Notes: generated by a model from the letters alone, not told the origin. Shown: positions 20,174-31,945, counted from the first letter of the stretch. The stretch is DNA of 64,000 nucleotides from Ailurus styani (GCA_002007465.1 LNAC01000853.1:416164-480163); one strand, 5' to 3'. Numbers and translations are program-made.

Positions 20174-21804
20174 AATAGAAGATGGAAAACAGAACCTTCA
20201 TGTTGTATGGAGAGGCAATGACTTCATGCAGGGGAGGGGGCCTCCCATGGGTCAGCCCCAGCCCTCAGTTATTTTTTGGTTGACCCACAGACAGGCATTT
20301 GGAAAAACAACAACAACAACAACTTGAGGTGGCTTCCAACATTTTCAAATCTGACATTTTCTCATAAAAATCTGGCTTTGGGCTTCTCTTGGAAAAAAAA
20401 AAAAAAACTGCCCTCTGTGATCATCACCAGCCTGCTTCCTTGATGTGGGGCATAGATCTTCAGTCCCCTGCTGTCCCTGGCACATGTGTGACACTCAGCC
20501 TGCTTCGTGCACTCCCTTACCCTCCTTGTCCCGTGGGTCAGGGAGGAGACTGAGCCCTGATGTACTGCTGATGTTGTACCAGTTGCGAAAAATGTCAAAA
20601 TGCTTCTGTGCCCGTGGCCAAATGGCCAGTTCCTTGAGCCCCCAGAAAACCCCCACCACACCAGCCATGTTGGCATCCTCCCTAGCACCCCTCATTCCAA
20701 AGGGATGAAGTTGCCAACCCCACAGTCCGGCAGCAGAGGGAGGACCAGCATCCACCTTGACCAGGTGATGCCTGCCCTCTTCCGGTGTCAGGTGCCTACA
20801 GGCCGGGTGACACTTACAATCCGGAGGCTTACAACCCCTGACTTCAAAGCACCACACAAGCTCCTGGCTCTGAGTTGGGCAGAGTAGTGCTGTTTAAAGT
20901 GACCTTGTCAAACAACAAGGCTTTGGAAGGCCTGCTTGTAGAAATCAATGGAGCCGCGAAGGTGGCTTTGGATGTTGGTTCCAGAAGTGGAAGAAAAGAC
21001 CAAGAACAGATAGGAATTGAGGAATTTAAAGGACATGACAGAGAAGCTTGAGCAATAGGAAAATCAAGAAGCAGGGCTGATACTGTTCTAGATAAACCAG
21101 AAAATGGCCATGCCTGAGGGTAGCCCCTTATCAGAGATTTTTGGCCTCTTTCTACTTTAAAAAGACACATAATTACAATAAGGTAATTAACTGTTTTGTA
21201 ATTAAATACCAAAATAATTAAATTTGAAATTAAATATGATAACATCAAGTTGTTCAGGCAGGATTAATTTGTCTTCATCTGATAAATCATTTTCATTATT
21301 ATTAGGCTTAAGATTTTTGGGAAAGAAATTGTAAGAGGAATAGTTTCTGCATTCCACAGAGAAAGTCTGCCCAGGCTTTTGATTCCTCATGGACAGAGTT
21401 CTCTCAAAGGCCAAGTGCTAGAAACGGATTTTAACTCATGAGCTGGAAGAACAGGTGAACCTCTTCTTAAAAGGACTATTTATGATATTTCTACCTGGAT
21501 TATTTTGTCCTTGGATTTTGAAAAGTAACCAATTTCTTCCTAGAGTCCTGCAAATTTTGACCAAAGGGGGAGAAAAAAATTGAAGTGAGGCCAAAAAGTA
21601 GCCAAATTAATAGCCACTCATCAAATAACAAACATGAACTACTTTGTGCAAAATACTATGCTAGAAAATGCCAGAGTGTGTGAAGAGATATAAAACAATT
21701 GCTTGTCTGCAAATGAAGGCTTTTTGTTCCTTGCTGTGGAGAAAAAGAAAGTATGCATGGAGAAAATAAAGTGGCCATGATTGATTCAATAATAAAAGAA
21801 GGTG
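20174..21804. other. Unassigned 1.6 kb
   Basis: Contains (CAA)5 near 20309, an A15 run at 20393-20407 and an AT-rich part after 21120. A 120-codon minus-strand frame (20495-20857) is open but I recognise no family, and a poly-A on the plus strand nearby does not fit it as a retrocopy tail. No function is assigned. Confidence 0.35.
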
Positions 21805-22202
21805 CATGTAATTGTTCATGATATGTGTCAATTTGTCAAGATCATGGTACCCAGAAATTTGGTGAAACGTTATTCTAGGTATAGATGAGATTAACATTTA
21901 AATTAGTGGACTTTGTGTAAAGCACATTACCCTCTAAAATATGGGTGGGCCTCACCCAATCAGTTGAAGACCTTGCTAGAAAAAGGCTGACTTCCCCAGA
22001 AGAAAGGGGAATTCTGCCAGCAGACCACCTTTGGACTTGAATTGCAACTCTCTCCTGAGCCTCCAGCCTGTCAGACTACCTTGCAGATTCTGGACTTGCC
22101 AAGCCCCCATGATTGTGTGGAAAAAAAAAAAATTTCTTCTCTCCCTCTACTTATATATACATCCTATTGGTTCTTTTCCCCTGCAGAATCCTAATACTGT
22201 AC
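21805..22202 (+). mobile_element. MLT2-type LTR (ERVL), sense
   Basis: Follows the MLT2 order closely: 'atatgtgtcaatttgtcaagatcatggtacccagaaatttgg', 'gatgagattaacatttaaat', 'gtgggcctcacccaatcagttgaagacc', 'ggaattctgccagcagaccacc', 'tggacttgaattgcaactctctcctg', 'acatcctattggttc', ending 'cctaatactgtacc'. A solitary LTR of an ancient ERVL element; no internal genes. Confidence 0.85.
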
Positions 22203-22609
22203 CAGAGTCAGAGGTGTCTCAGGGAAGTTCGCTCTTCGGCAGACTCTAATATTATACCAGCAAAGTGCTGCAGAATGGGTGAGCCCACGGTGTCCTAATA
22301 AAACTGTATTTATTAAATCAGGCAGACAGTCTTGAAGCCATACTTTGCTGATTTGATTTTTTAAATATTACATGAGAATATCATTTCTCTTGATTTCTGA
22401 GGGTTTTTTGGCACCTCATAAATTACACTTAGAGTGAATGCCCCCCTTGCCTCACCCGAGTCTCAGCCTGGCTCCTCAGCACCACGACCTGAATGACTCC
22501 TCAGGGGACAGATTTGAACTCACAGGACTAGACAGTGACATGGAAGTGCTGGGAAGATGGTCCTGTTCTCCTGTACAACCTTCAATGGCTGTCAAAACCC
22601 CTTGGGCTC
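22203..22609. other. Unassigned DNA
   Basis: No clear repeat. The last 11 bases (CCCTTGGGCTC, 22599-22609) are the target duplication of the following SINEC. Confidence 0.45.
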
Positions 22610-22790
22610 GGGGCACCTGGGTGGCTCAGTCATTAAGCGTCTGCCTTCAGCTCAGGTCAGATCCCAGGGTCTCCCTGCTCAGCAGGGAGCCTGCTTCCCC
22701 CTCTCCCACTCTCCCCGCTTGCGTTCCCCCTCTCACTGTGTCTCTCTCTGTCAAATAAATAAAATCTTTAAAAAAAATAAAAATAAACAA
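22610..22790 (+). mobile_element. SINEC, sense, with intact TSD
   Basis: Head 'ggggcacctgggtggctcagtcattaagc', body 'cttcagctcaggtcagatcccaggg', CT-rich tail, AATAAAATCTTT and A-rich end. CCCTTGGGCTC duplicates exactly at 22599-22609 and 22791-22801. Confidence 0.95.
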
Positions 22791-22801
22791 CCCTTGGGCT
22801 C

Positions 22802-23499
22802 ACCCTGAATGCTGTCGAGAAAACATGAACATAGCAACCTTCACTGGGCGCCAACCTAGGGGTTAGTCCCTGAGATGCTGGGTAACTGCGCAGTTTTTCA
22901 GGGCTAGACCCGTGCCCCCCGCTGCTGCCGGCCAGCCCGACAGAGGAAGCCCATGCGGCCTTACAGGCAGGGCGGTTTCTGGCAGTGCTTGCTGAGCGGC
23001 CCGGGAGTGCCGATGTCTTGGGCTCGATGAGCGCAGGCAGCTGCCTTAGAGCCACAGCTGCAGCGGAAGAAAGAAGAGGAACACGGAGAGGTCGAAACAA
23101 GCCAGCCCACCATGTGCCCTGCAGACTCCCGCCTGGAAAGCCCGAGGAGGACTCAGGGCCAGCCCAGGATGGCGGGTGGCCTGGGCTCTTGCTAGAGTTC
23201 CCACGTTCTCCATTTAGCGTCGGGATGCCACCCAGCGGGCCTCGGTTTGCATCAGCCTCGGCAGCCTGGGAATGAAAAGCATGATGCGACAGCCCAGCCA
23301 GAATTCCTTGTGACCTTTCCGCAGGCTCGGGGAAGGCATGCTTCACTGGGCCAAGTGCTGCACGGTGGACAACACCTGAAGGGCCAGATACAGGGATGGG
23401 GAGGGGGCTGCAGGGGCTCACTTGGGTGAGACAGTGCCTTCCAGGTATCGTCACGGACCACCTCCACCCCAGACCCAGCTATGTGGCAGTGACCGGGCA
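22802..23499. other. GC-rich unassigned DNA
   Basis: GC-rich with scattered CpGs but not a convincing island. A 228-codon minus-strand frame (22768-23454) starts within it and reads into the SINEC. Its length reflects GC content and I see no domain. Confidence 0.4.
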
Positions 23500-23655
23500 A
23501 GTTCCCTGACTGCTCCATGATGCGGGGTCCTCATCTGGAAAGTGGTGGTAATGGCAGTAACCCCACAGGCCCAGCAAGTTAAAGGAAGGGATGAATGGAG
23601 ACTTTAGCGTGGCACCTGACACAGAATTGTCACTCAACAAATCAGCTGCTGTGTC
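23500..23655 (+). mobile_element. MIR SINE, sense
   Basis: Recognisable order: 'ggtcctcatctggaaagtggtggtaatggcagtaacc', 'agttaaaggaaggg', 'gtggcacctgacacag', 'tgtcactcaacaaatc'. Confidence 0.6.
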
Positions 23656-23966
23656 CCTGTTGTTGGGTTTGGAGAGGGCAGTGACCTAAGCCAGGCCAGT
23701 CCAAAGCCAGCCCTGGGATTCTGTAAACTAGCAAGCAGGGAGGCGAAAGGCCCACACCTCTTTGGTGGGGAAGCTGTTTCCTGCCGGTTGGGGAAGCTGG
23801 TTCTGGGAGCACAAAGGCTGAGAGAAACAGCGCTGGAAGACAGAACGTGAGCTCTGGTGGTTTTCAGGTGTCTGACTCCATTATCCCCTGTGGGAGACCT
23901 GTGGCCCGGCTTCACAATGTTCTTCCTGCCAACTTCCCCTCTGGGCTGCAGCCAGTCTGAGGGGTG

Positions 23967-24150
23967 CATCAGTCTCCTCGGGCCACCACACCAAAGCACC
24001 ACAGGCTGAGCAGCTTAAACAACGGAAACGTACTTTCCCACCATGGCAAGGGCCAGAAGTCTGAGAACAAGGTATCAGGAGGGCTGATCTCTTCTGAGGC
24101 CTCTCTCCTGTCTCCTTTCCATGGCCTCAGCTCTTCTTAGAAGGACACCA
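23967..24150 (-). mobile_element. MLT1-type LTR, antisense, first part
   Basis: Antisense MaLR motifs 'cgggccaccacaccaaagcaccacaggctgagcagcttaaacaac' and 'ggccagaagtctgagaacaagg' lead into a SINEC inserted at 24151. The LTR resumes at 24397. Confidence 0.7.
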
Positions 24151-24298
24151 TGGGGCGCCTGGGTGGCTCAGTGGGTTAAGCCTCTGCCTTCAGCTCAGGT
24201 CATGATCTCAGGGTCCTGGGATCGAGCCCCATGTCGGGCTCTTTGCTCAGCGGATAGCCTGCTTCCTTCTCTCTCTGCCTGCCTCTCTGCCTACTTGT

Positions 24299-24347
<49 letters not shown>

Positions 24348-24384
24348 GTCAAATAAATAAAAATGAAATCTTAAAAAAAAAAAA
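24151..24384 (+). mobile_element. SINEC, sense, inserted in MLT1 LTR
   Basis: Full-length Can-SINE with head 'ggggcgcctgggtggctcagtgggttaagc', a pure (TC)n run at about 24301-24345, 'caaataaataaaaatgaaatctt' and poly-A. The duplication AGAAGGACACCA flanks it at 24139-24150 and 24385-24396, so the insertion point is exact and lies within the older LTR. Confidence 0.97.
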
Positions 24385-24396
24385 AGAAGGACACCA

Positions 24397-24562
24397 ACCT
24401 TCTCGGATTAGGGCCCACTCCAGTGACCTCATTGAACCTTAGTTACCTCTTTAATGGCCCTGTCTCCACATATAGGCATGTTCTAAGGTCCTGGGGGCTA
24501 GAACTGCAACACTGGAATTGAGGGAGGTGGGGGCATGATTAGAGACACAATTCAGCTTCTAA
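24397..24562 (-). mobile_element. MLT1-type LTR, antisense, second part
   Basis: Continues the LTR: 'ttctcggattagggcccactccagtgacctcattgaacc', 'ttagttacctctttaatggccctgtctcc', ending near 'gacacaattcagcttctaac'. Confidence 0.75.
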
Positions 24563-26019
24563 CAAAGGGTTCAAGTGGAGTTTCTGTCGCCAGCGACCTG
24601 GAGAGTTCTTCCTGGGATGCATGAGTGTTCATGGCAAATAAAACCTGGGAGAAGATCTACCAGAATGTTAGCAGAGGCTATTTCTCATGGCAGACTAAGA
24701 CTGTTAGATTTGCTTATCTGTATTTCCTTTTTCTTCTGCAATGAACATGCATTCTCATTGTAATAAAAATATTTTAGAATACCGCAAAGCATCCCCGAGA
24801 TTTACAGGTGATGGGGTGAAGCCCAGGGGCTGCACCTGAAAACAGGGCGGTGGGAGTGGGAGCACGGGGGCTGATTACTGTGGCTGAGCTCTGCAGACAC
24901 CCGTGGGGGTGGGGGCGAGGTGGAGGAGAGGCCACAGAGACGTGCCTGGGAGAATTCAGAAATAAGGAAATGAGGCATCCCTCTGCCAGTTAAACCATAA
25001 AGCCAGCAAGATGGATCCGGGCAGAGAAATGCCAAGTCACCTTAAAGAGGCAGGAGGGCTCCAGCCCAGACTGGATTTGATTGGAGGATCTGAAGGGCTC
25101 GAGGAAGGCGAGAGAGGGTGGGGAGAGCCCTGGGGACTGGAGAAGAGGGGGCCACGGAGGCAGGCGGGGGCGGTGGCAGCCGTCAGGGGACAGGAAGGAA
25201 GGCTCTTCCGAAAACCAAGCTGCCGTTTGAGCCAGTGTTCTTGGGGGAAAAGTCCCTCTTAGCCTCTTGGGCTGTGCTGCATCTGCGTTTAAAAACAAAA
25301 TAAAACGCAAACAAAATGAAAAATTGGAGGAGATTTTGATTTTTGTTTGCTTATGGTTGAGAAACGTGAGGCCCCTGTGCGGGGCTCAGCAGGGCAGGGG
25401 TGAAGACAGGGCAGCGGACAGCTGCGTGGTGACAGGATGGGGTCACAGGCCCTGAGACCTGCCCCAGGACAGCCTGTGAGGTGTCAGGGGAGGGAGGGTG
25501 CTCGGGGAAGGCTCTCAAAAGAGGGGCTCAGCAGGAGGATGAGGAGAATCCTGAGGAGATCCAGGGTCGGCGAGAGCTGCCAGGGTGGGAAGGGCTGGCG
25601 GCTTTCAAGCATGGGATCCCCAGCCCTGCACTGAACGTTGTTTCCTATTCTGTGCTCTCTCATAACCCCCGTCGGCTCTCTCAAGCCTTGAGTAAAATGT
25701 CATGTTCCACAGCAGCGCCCTCTTGGTGGCCCTTGGGGAAAGGAAGGCCGAATGCTGGCAGTTTCGAGAGAGCGCGCTCCCTGAGGAGAGGGGGCAGCAG
25801 CCTGGCTCCAGGCAATGGGAGAGGCTTTCAGGAGCTCTCCTTTAGGAGTGGCTGAGAAAAGCCCCCTTTCCTCAGAAAGAAGGGGAAGATGAGCCTCGAA
25901 ATAGGGGAGGCTAGCTGTGAGGAAGACACATGCCATAATGATTGTCACTCACTCTTTTCTGAGTGACAGTCCCCTTGGCTGTCTAAGGAAGTGGTCTGGG
26001 ACACGGGTTCTGAAAGCAC
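24563..26019. other. Unassigned GC-rich 1.45 kb
   Basis: Purine/G-rich 25000-25600 resembles highly decayed L2-type sequence but cannot be assigned. No coding frame has a recognisable product. Confidence 0.4.
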
Positions 26020-26165
26020 CAGCAAGGACTGGGATGACGGTCACGGCGTCCAGACCGCAGGCGGTGAGGCTCGGAAAGGCCAGGAGCTTTGCCCACGGTA
26101 ACATAGCTGGCACATGAAGAGTTGGGATTTGAACCCGGCTTCTGACTTCCGAGTACGGAGGTCTC
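26020..26165 (-). mobile_element. MIR SINE, antisense
   Basis: 'tgaggctcggaaaggccaggagctttgcccacggtaacatagctggcacatgaagagttgggatttgaacccgg' in degenerate form is the antisense MIR core and tRNA-like end. Confidence 0.75.
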
Positions 26166-27179
26166 CTCCCCCGCCCCCACGGCAGGCAAGGCCAGGAGAG
26201 TTTGTTTCCAGCGCTGTCAAAACCAGGTGGGATCCCGACCCCCAAACACCCTCTCCTTCGGTGCTCTGGGACTTAGCCACAGTGAAATCCAGCCAGCCCT
26301 CCACTGAGTGCCCCCTCCCCCTCCGGGCTGTTTGCGACAGGCCCTCCTCCCTGGGGAGCATGGACTGGTCCTCGGACACGGGAACCTGGAGTGCCTGCTG
26401 GTTCTGTTTTTCCCTGGAGAAGTGCCATCTGCTGGGAGTTTGCTTCACATGGAGCCAGTCCCTGGCACCCAGTCACCTTTGGATGTTGTAGCAGCTGCCG
26501 TTGGGGCTCTGCCCAAACCCCTCTGATGCCCTCGCCCCGCCTGTGTGCACTGGCACCCCTCTGGCAGCCAGCACCTGAGGGCGCAGCTGGGGTTGCCAAA
26601 CCCATTTTGCCTGTGTGCAGGAAGAGCAGGAAATGCCTGCGAATTGGCCTCCTCTTGAGGCCCCCGTTGACCAAGGACTGATAAAGCCTCCACAGCTTTG
26701 TCCCCGACGGAGACACTCTGCGGTGTGATGCATACCGTCCGAGGCAGGATGGAGCCAAACTTCCCCTCTCCGCTCAGTGTCGCGTTTGCCGCTCTGTCTC
26801 ACTTCCCCTCTCTCCTACCAGTGTTCCCAGGACGCACGTGCTAAAAAATCATTCCCTCATAAATTGCTTCTGCGTGAATCCTCATCTCAGGCTCTGCTTT
26901 TGGGGAGCACTACCTAAGACAGATACAGGAACACACTGAGGTGCTGCATGCCTGCAGGCTGGGGCCCTGGGGCTGAATCTGGCCTGCAGCGCTGTTTTGT
27001 TCTGCACGCCTCCCCCACCCCTCCTGGTCCCTGCGCAGAGCAAACACTGTTTTCCGCACGGGAATAAAACTCTTGACCTTGCCTAATGGAGTGCCGATTG
27101 ACTGTGTTGAGCAGCCACGAGGAAAAACAATGCATGTGGCTACAGCTGAGCGAGGACTTCAAAGCCACAGTACTTCATG
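26166..27179. other. Unassigned GC-rich DNA
   Basis: No repeat or gene that I can support. The six overlapping 70-160 codon frames on both strands result from low stop-codon density. Confidence 0.4.
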
Positions 27180-27345
27180 CAAATTTTGCAACAACCTGTG
27201 ACTTATCATCACCCCTTTCAACTGGTGAGGATTCTGAATCGTCAGGGCTTTGTTGACTCACAATCACAGATCTGGGAAGCGGAGAGGTGGGATTTGAACT
27301 CAGGCAATGTAACTCTAAAAGATACGCCCTGACCACAGTGCCACA
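27180..27345 (-). mobile_element. MIR SINE, antisense
   Basis: 'atcatcacccctttcaactggtgaggattctga', 'cacaatcacagatctgggaagcggagaggtgggatttgaactcaggc' is antisense MIR. Confidence 0.7.
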
Positions 27346-27369
27346 TGGACACCAGCGCACCCACACCTG

Positions 27370-27419
27370 CCCACTCCCTCTCTGAACATTCTCGAAGGAG
27401 GTCTTTCCTAGGTCAAGCC
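27370..27419 (+). repeat. Dispersed 50-bp duplication, copy A
   Basis: This 50-base stretch recurs at 28893-28942 with 45 of 50 identical positions, sharing CTGAACATTCTCGAAGGAGG exactly. Flanks are unrelated. Confidence 0.9.
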
Positions 27420-28004
27420 ACGTAACTGGTGCGACTTCCAAGCTGGTCAGCTGGATGTTGCTAGTTTCCCTTTTCCTATTATTTATGTTTTCCCTTCCAT
27501 CAGCTTAGGGCTGGGTTTGGGCAGGCACAAGAATTAAAAAAAGATGTAGGATGATACATTTTGGGAGGGATCTGTATCTTTCTTTAAAAGTATAGACAAA
27601 GTATCTACATATATTTAGCTCCTCAAACCGCAGAGGGGCAGTTCCCAGAACCCAGCATTTATTTCTCTGAGCCAGAAAGGCTGTTCCAAAAATCGGACCC
27701 TTGTGTGCACAGGGCTGTGGGTGAGCCAGAGCAAGCGATCGGGAGAGGAAATCGCCCCCCACCCCCACCTTGTGCCATCCCTCCTCCAACAAGCTGTCAA
27801 CTCTGCAGTGGAGAACAGTGCCAGCCTGCAGGCTTTCTGTTCCCAGAGCTCAGTGAATGACTCAGTTACTGAGCTATTTCCTTTTTTCATGAGCCTACCA
27901 TGCAGGGATTTTCAAATTATTTCCCTGAAATGTTTCTCCCCTCACCTTGCTGCATGCCTTGTCCCCAGAAGGCACAATTTTCAATAGATTCTTCCTAACA
28001 ACAA
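27420..28004. other. Unassigned DNA
   Basis: No recognised repeat or coding sequence. Confidence 0.4.
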
Positions 28005-28245
28005 ACCAGCCAGCACCTATTAGGTTCTTACTAGATGCCAGGCACCCAGCTCAGCAGTTTCCGACTATCTTCTCAACTCACCCTCACAACCACCCTGGAA
28101 GGTCTGTATGTTAATGTTTCTATTTTTTGGTTGTGGAAACTGAGGCCTGGACAGGTTGCCTAGGGTTATTTTGGCAAGATGTAGCAGAGGTGGGACTTGA
28201 ACCCGTATCAGTTTATGTCTTGAACTTTGCTATACTGTCATATTA
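28005..28245 (-). mobile_element. MIR SINE, antisense, nearly full length
   Basis: 'cagcacctattaggttcttactagatgccaggcacc', 'caactcaccctcacaaccaccctgg', 'tggaaactgaggcctggacaggttgcc', 'gcagaggtgggacttgaaccc' in order. One of the best-preserved MIRs in the window. Confidence 0.85.
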
Positions 28246-28267
28246 CTGTGAGAAGAGTCTCATTGTC

Positions 28268-28692
28268 TATGGTAGATTGTACTATTTGCCCTGAAGTTCT
28301 TCCTTCCTTCCCTTCCCTTGATATGACTTTTCTATGGGCAGATCTTCTACCCTTGACTTCAGCCTTGGCCGTGTGACTTGCTTTGGCCAGTGGAACAAGG
28401 GTGGAGGTGGAAGTGTACGATTCTGAGCTGAGGCTGTAGGCGGCATGGCACATTTCCACAAGCCCTCTTGGAACTTCCAGTCTCTGCCATGAAGAAGCCA
28501 TTGACTCTCAGCTTGAGCCTCAGCATAAAGGTCTGTGGAGGAAAAGACCGGATCTCAACCTGTAGCTTAGCATTCAGGCTGCTTTCATCCCGACACAGCT
28601 GAACCCAGCCAAGGTCAGCCCAATTGCAGCCAACCAGCACACTGTGGACACAAACTCTGTGGTTGTTGTCATAAGCCACAGAACTGTTGGGG
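28268..28692 (+). mobile_element. Ancient LTR-like repeat (MaLR/ERVL type), sense
   Basis: 'ccttgacttcagccttggccgtgtgacttgctttggccagtgg' and 'gctgaacccagccaaggtcagcccaattgcagccaaccagc', then 'tggttgttgtcataagccacagaactgttgggg', match by eye the layout of mammalian LTRs that end in 'ttgttttaagccactaagttttggggt'. The precise family is not asserted. Confidence 0.5.
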
Positions 28693-28892
28693 CTGTCTGT
28701 TCCGTACCCTGATCCCAGCAGAAGCTTCTCACCATTGCATTGGCCGCATTCTAGCCTGGCCGGTGCTGCATGGCCCAGCTCTCAGCATTGTGTTGGAAGA
28801 GTGCAGGGTTATGATCTCAGAAAGGGGAGTGCAGCTGTGGGATCACACAGCCCAGCCATCCAGTCTCCATCTGTCACTACCTCTGAGGGCAG

Positions 28893-28942
28893 CCCACTCG
28901 TTCTCTGAACATTCTCGAAGGAGGTCTTCCCTAGGTTGAGCC
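28893..28942 (+). repeat. Dispersed 50-bp duplication, copy B
   Basis: Partner of 27370-27419, same orientation, 1,523 bases away. The five mismatches include three C/T transitions. Confidence 0.9.
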
Positions 28943-29129
28943 CTGACGAACTGTGCTCAGCTAACATCCACAGTTCTTTCCCTCTCCCTATAGAATCAGC
29001 CTCCCGTGACCTTCATCACTATAAGCAAGCACACTTCTACTTGTCAATGCCCCTCTGACATAACAGTCAGGGCCATTTTACCTGTTTGCTCTCCAGTCCC
29101 TGCTTTGCCCATTCTTCTCCGGACAATAA

Positions 29130-29555
29130 GGGCCCTGCAAACTAGTGTCCTGGGAGCTCTTGCTCTTTGGCTGCCAGCTAGGTATAGCTACGTGGAAAGC
29201 CCTGGGGGACAGATTGGAGGAGGAGAGGAAGGGAGAACCCAAGGCATTTCTCCCCACTGCCTTGCTTTGGGTGGTGTCACAGGAAATGCTGTAGCTCCTT
29301 CCTGGTTCCAGTCCCAACCTGCTATGGGCCCTCCCACTGTTTTAGGTCCTGTCGGTGGGGGGGGCCCTCTCAGGTGGTTCCAGTTCTGGGACCCTCCAGC
29401 CCAAGGGGTGGTGGTGGGTTTTAGCTGCGGCCAGACTCTGGGTTGCCTTGCAGTGTTTATGGCCTTTATAGGTAGCTTTTCCTCATATCCATCCCCTCAC
29501 TTCAACTCCTTGGCCCAGGTTCTGTTTCCTCCATAGACACTGACTAATAATACAG
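29130..29555 (+). mobile_element. LTR-like ancient repeat, sense
   Basis: 'tagctccttcctggttccagtccc', 'gggttgccttgcagtgtttatggcctttataggtagc', ending 'gacactgactaataataca', resembles the 3' part of an old LTR or related repeat. Highly diverged, so the family is uncertain. Confidence 0.35.
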
Positions 29556-31484
29556 CCTCCTGACTTTTAGGGTCTCATCCCACATTATATACAACATGCC
29601 CACACCTCACACAAATAGATTTCACATGTGAAAATACCACACAAGTTGAGTTGCAGTTGACCTGCCAACAAACTGTTAAATTTTGTAGCTGTTTAATTTT
29701 AATTTCAAATAAAGTTTTCTTTTTTGGCATTGTGTAGCCAACATTTTTTCCCCCAGACCTTGGAACGTTTTTGCAGCCCTTGGAAAGCTCATGGGCCCTG
29801 TAGAGAAAATGGGTCTGATGGTGGTGACTGAAGGGAACAAAGTGTCCCAAAGAGCAACCACAAGGGCCTGTCCTCTGGAGTCCCTGTCTCAGTCAAAAGC
29901 CAAGGAGAAAGAAGCCCAATTAAACACTCACCGACCGCACCATTTTGCCCAGCGAACACCCAACAAGATGGAGTCTTTGTCTTTGTAGAACCTAGAGCTT
30001 GGGAGGACCCTGTGTCTAGGAGATAGATTTTCTCCCTGGGCTGAAGGCAAGAGGGTCGTAAATGTGTCAGTGGATTTCAGATGTCCCAAGTTGCCCAACC
30101 ACCATAATAAAGTTAAAAGCAAAACTCTGTTGGAAATGTGCCGAGACTTTAATGCAGGATGCTGTGTGGCAGCGAGAAGACAGATAGGGATCCGACAGCC
30201 CCTCCCCTGCAAATGGACTTGGCTGCCTCCAGCTGGGCCCTTGTAGCGTTGGCCCTGCTGAGCTGTGTGGCTTGCTCTTGTCAGGGAATGGCCACACCCA
30301 GGACAAGAAAACTCTGCTCAGGCCTGCCGGCAGCACCCAAGCACTGAGCACTGAATTTTCTCAAAAGGTGCACGGAGCAGTTCAACTCCATCTTGTTTTT
30401 GTGAACAGCTATGGGATGGCAGGGACCCAATCCCCCCTCCCCCTGACCTTGGCTGTGCCTTAGGTCCATCCCATCGGTCCCTATGAGGAGCCAGGTCTCG
30501 GTAGACACACAGGGAAGGAGCCAATACAATGGGCCCAGCAGGACTTGGTGTGGAATGCCCAGTGACTGGTGGCCCACACACCCTCCCTCTGGCCCTTGGC
30601 TGGTGGCACTGGGGAGCTTGATGCTGTGACACCCTACCCCCCCCAACCCACTGTGGAGAACAGTGGGGATGGAAACACAAGCCTCTTGCTTGGAGATGGA
30701 CCAACTGGGAATTGTCCTGAAGAGACAACTAACTTAATACAGTGCATCACGTGAAGAAGGGAGGAGAATGAGAGGGAACAAGGAGCACCTGGCCCAGAGA
30801 GGACATGGCTCCGGCCTTTCGGCCATTCGAAGGACATTTAGCCAGAGGGCGTTATTGAACAGTTATCAACTATCTACCACTGCGATCGGCACACTCCCTG
30901 GGGCTGCTGACCTCACTGAATTTTCCAGAACACCTAGTATGGACCTGGGAACAGCTTGGTCAATGAGAGTGTCTTTGTACAACACACTTTTGTTTGTACA
31001 GTAGGAAGCAGTTGCCCAGGGGCCAAGCTGGGCAAAGAGGCAGATCATGCCAGCACCAGGAGCCAGGCTGTGGAAGGAAATGGCGTAAATGGTATTTATA
31101 GGCTTGTGGGGGAGCAAAGACTCCAAGGAGCATGTGTTTGAAAAGAACCTTTGGATAAGCTGCATGGGAGAAAGGAATGCTCCCGAGCGACATGGAGCAA
31201 CGCCCTGGGGACTGACACCAGGGGTAATGCAGTAAGAACTTGTTGAAGAAATGCTTGCGAGACACCAGATGGTCTCAGGACTGCCCCCCAGGGCGGGGTG
31301 GGTCTCCTGAGATGAAAGGCTCTCACTCAGGTGAGCGGACGGTACCAGCTGGGTTCCCACTACAGATCTTCCCCACCACAGAGCTCAGCCCTTCCCCTAA
31401 ATCAGTGTGGAACCAATATTTACAGAATGTCCTATTCGTGAAGATCCCACTCTTGGCCATCCCAGATCCCTTAGGTCAGGCATG
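29556..31484. other. Unassigned 1.9 kb
   Basis: No repeat family recognised with confidence. Many overlapping 60-165 codon frames occur on both strands, none with a recognisable domain. An 'actctgctcaggcctgcc' GC-rich patch lies near 30300-30330. Confidence 0.4.
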
Positions 31485-31620
31485 GTCAGATGGCAGAGTT
31501 CAGTGATGACAAGCCTGAACTCTGACTCTAGCCAGCTGTGTGACTTAGAACAAATCACTTATCCTCTCTGGGCATTAATTTTCCCTAGGCGTAACAGGAC
31601 AAGCTAAGGTTTGAACTAGA
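31485..31620 (+). mobile_element. MIR SINE fragment, sense
   Basis: 'tgaactctgactctagccagctgtgtgacttagaacaaatcacttatcctctctgggc' is a sense MIR core (degenerate). Confidence 0.65.
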
Positions 31621-31744
31621 AGCCCTTGCTAAAGCCAGGCAAGCAGCTCTTGCCAAGGACAATGCTTTGGGACCCCAAGAGGCTGGTGGGGGGGGTAGAA
31701 TGAAAATAACAATAACCAGCAAGCTCGGAGCAGTCACCATGGCC

Positions 31745-31945
31745 AGTACTGCGTGAGTGCTGGATGCCTATTAACCAGCCTAATTCTTGCAGCCAAAAAC
31801 CCTATTAATCAAACAGGTGCCAAATGTCAGAGTGTTTGTGGATGCCCCCATCAGGGGTGTGAGGCTAGCATCATATCCCCATTTCACAGGTGAGAGAATT
31901 GGAGGTGATGGGTAGGGGCGGGGGGCATTTGCCAAGGCTGGAGGA
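31745..31945 (-). mobile_element. Possible MIR, antisense
   Basis: 'gtgagtgctggatgcctattaaccagcctaattcttgcagcc' and 'atcatatccccatttcacaggtgagagaattggagg' suggest a decayed antisense MIR. Confidence 0.45.

Noticed and set aside
22768..23454. 228-codon minus-strand frame
   Set aside because: It reads into a SINEC poly-A/T tail and has no recognisable domain, so GC-rich composition explains it.
28930..29536. 176-codon plus-strand frame at 29006-29536
   Set aside because: Most of it lies in an LTR-like ancient repeat and has no recognisable domain.
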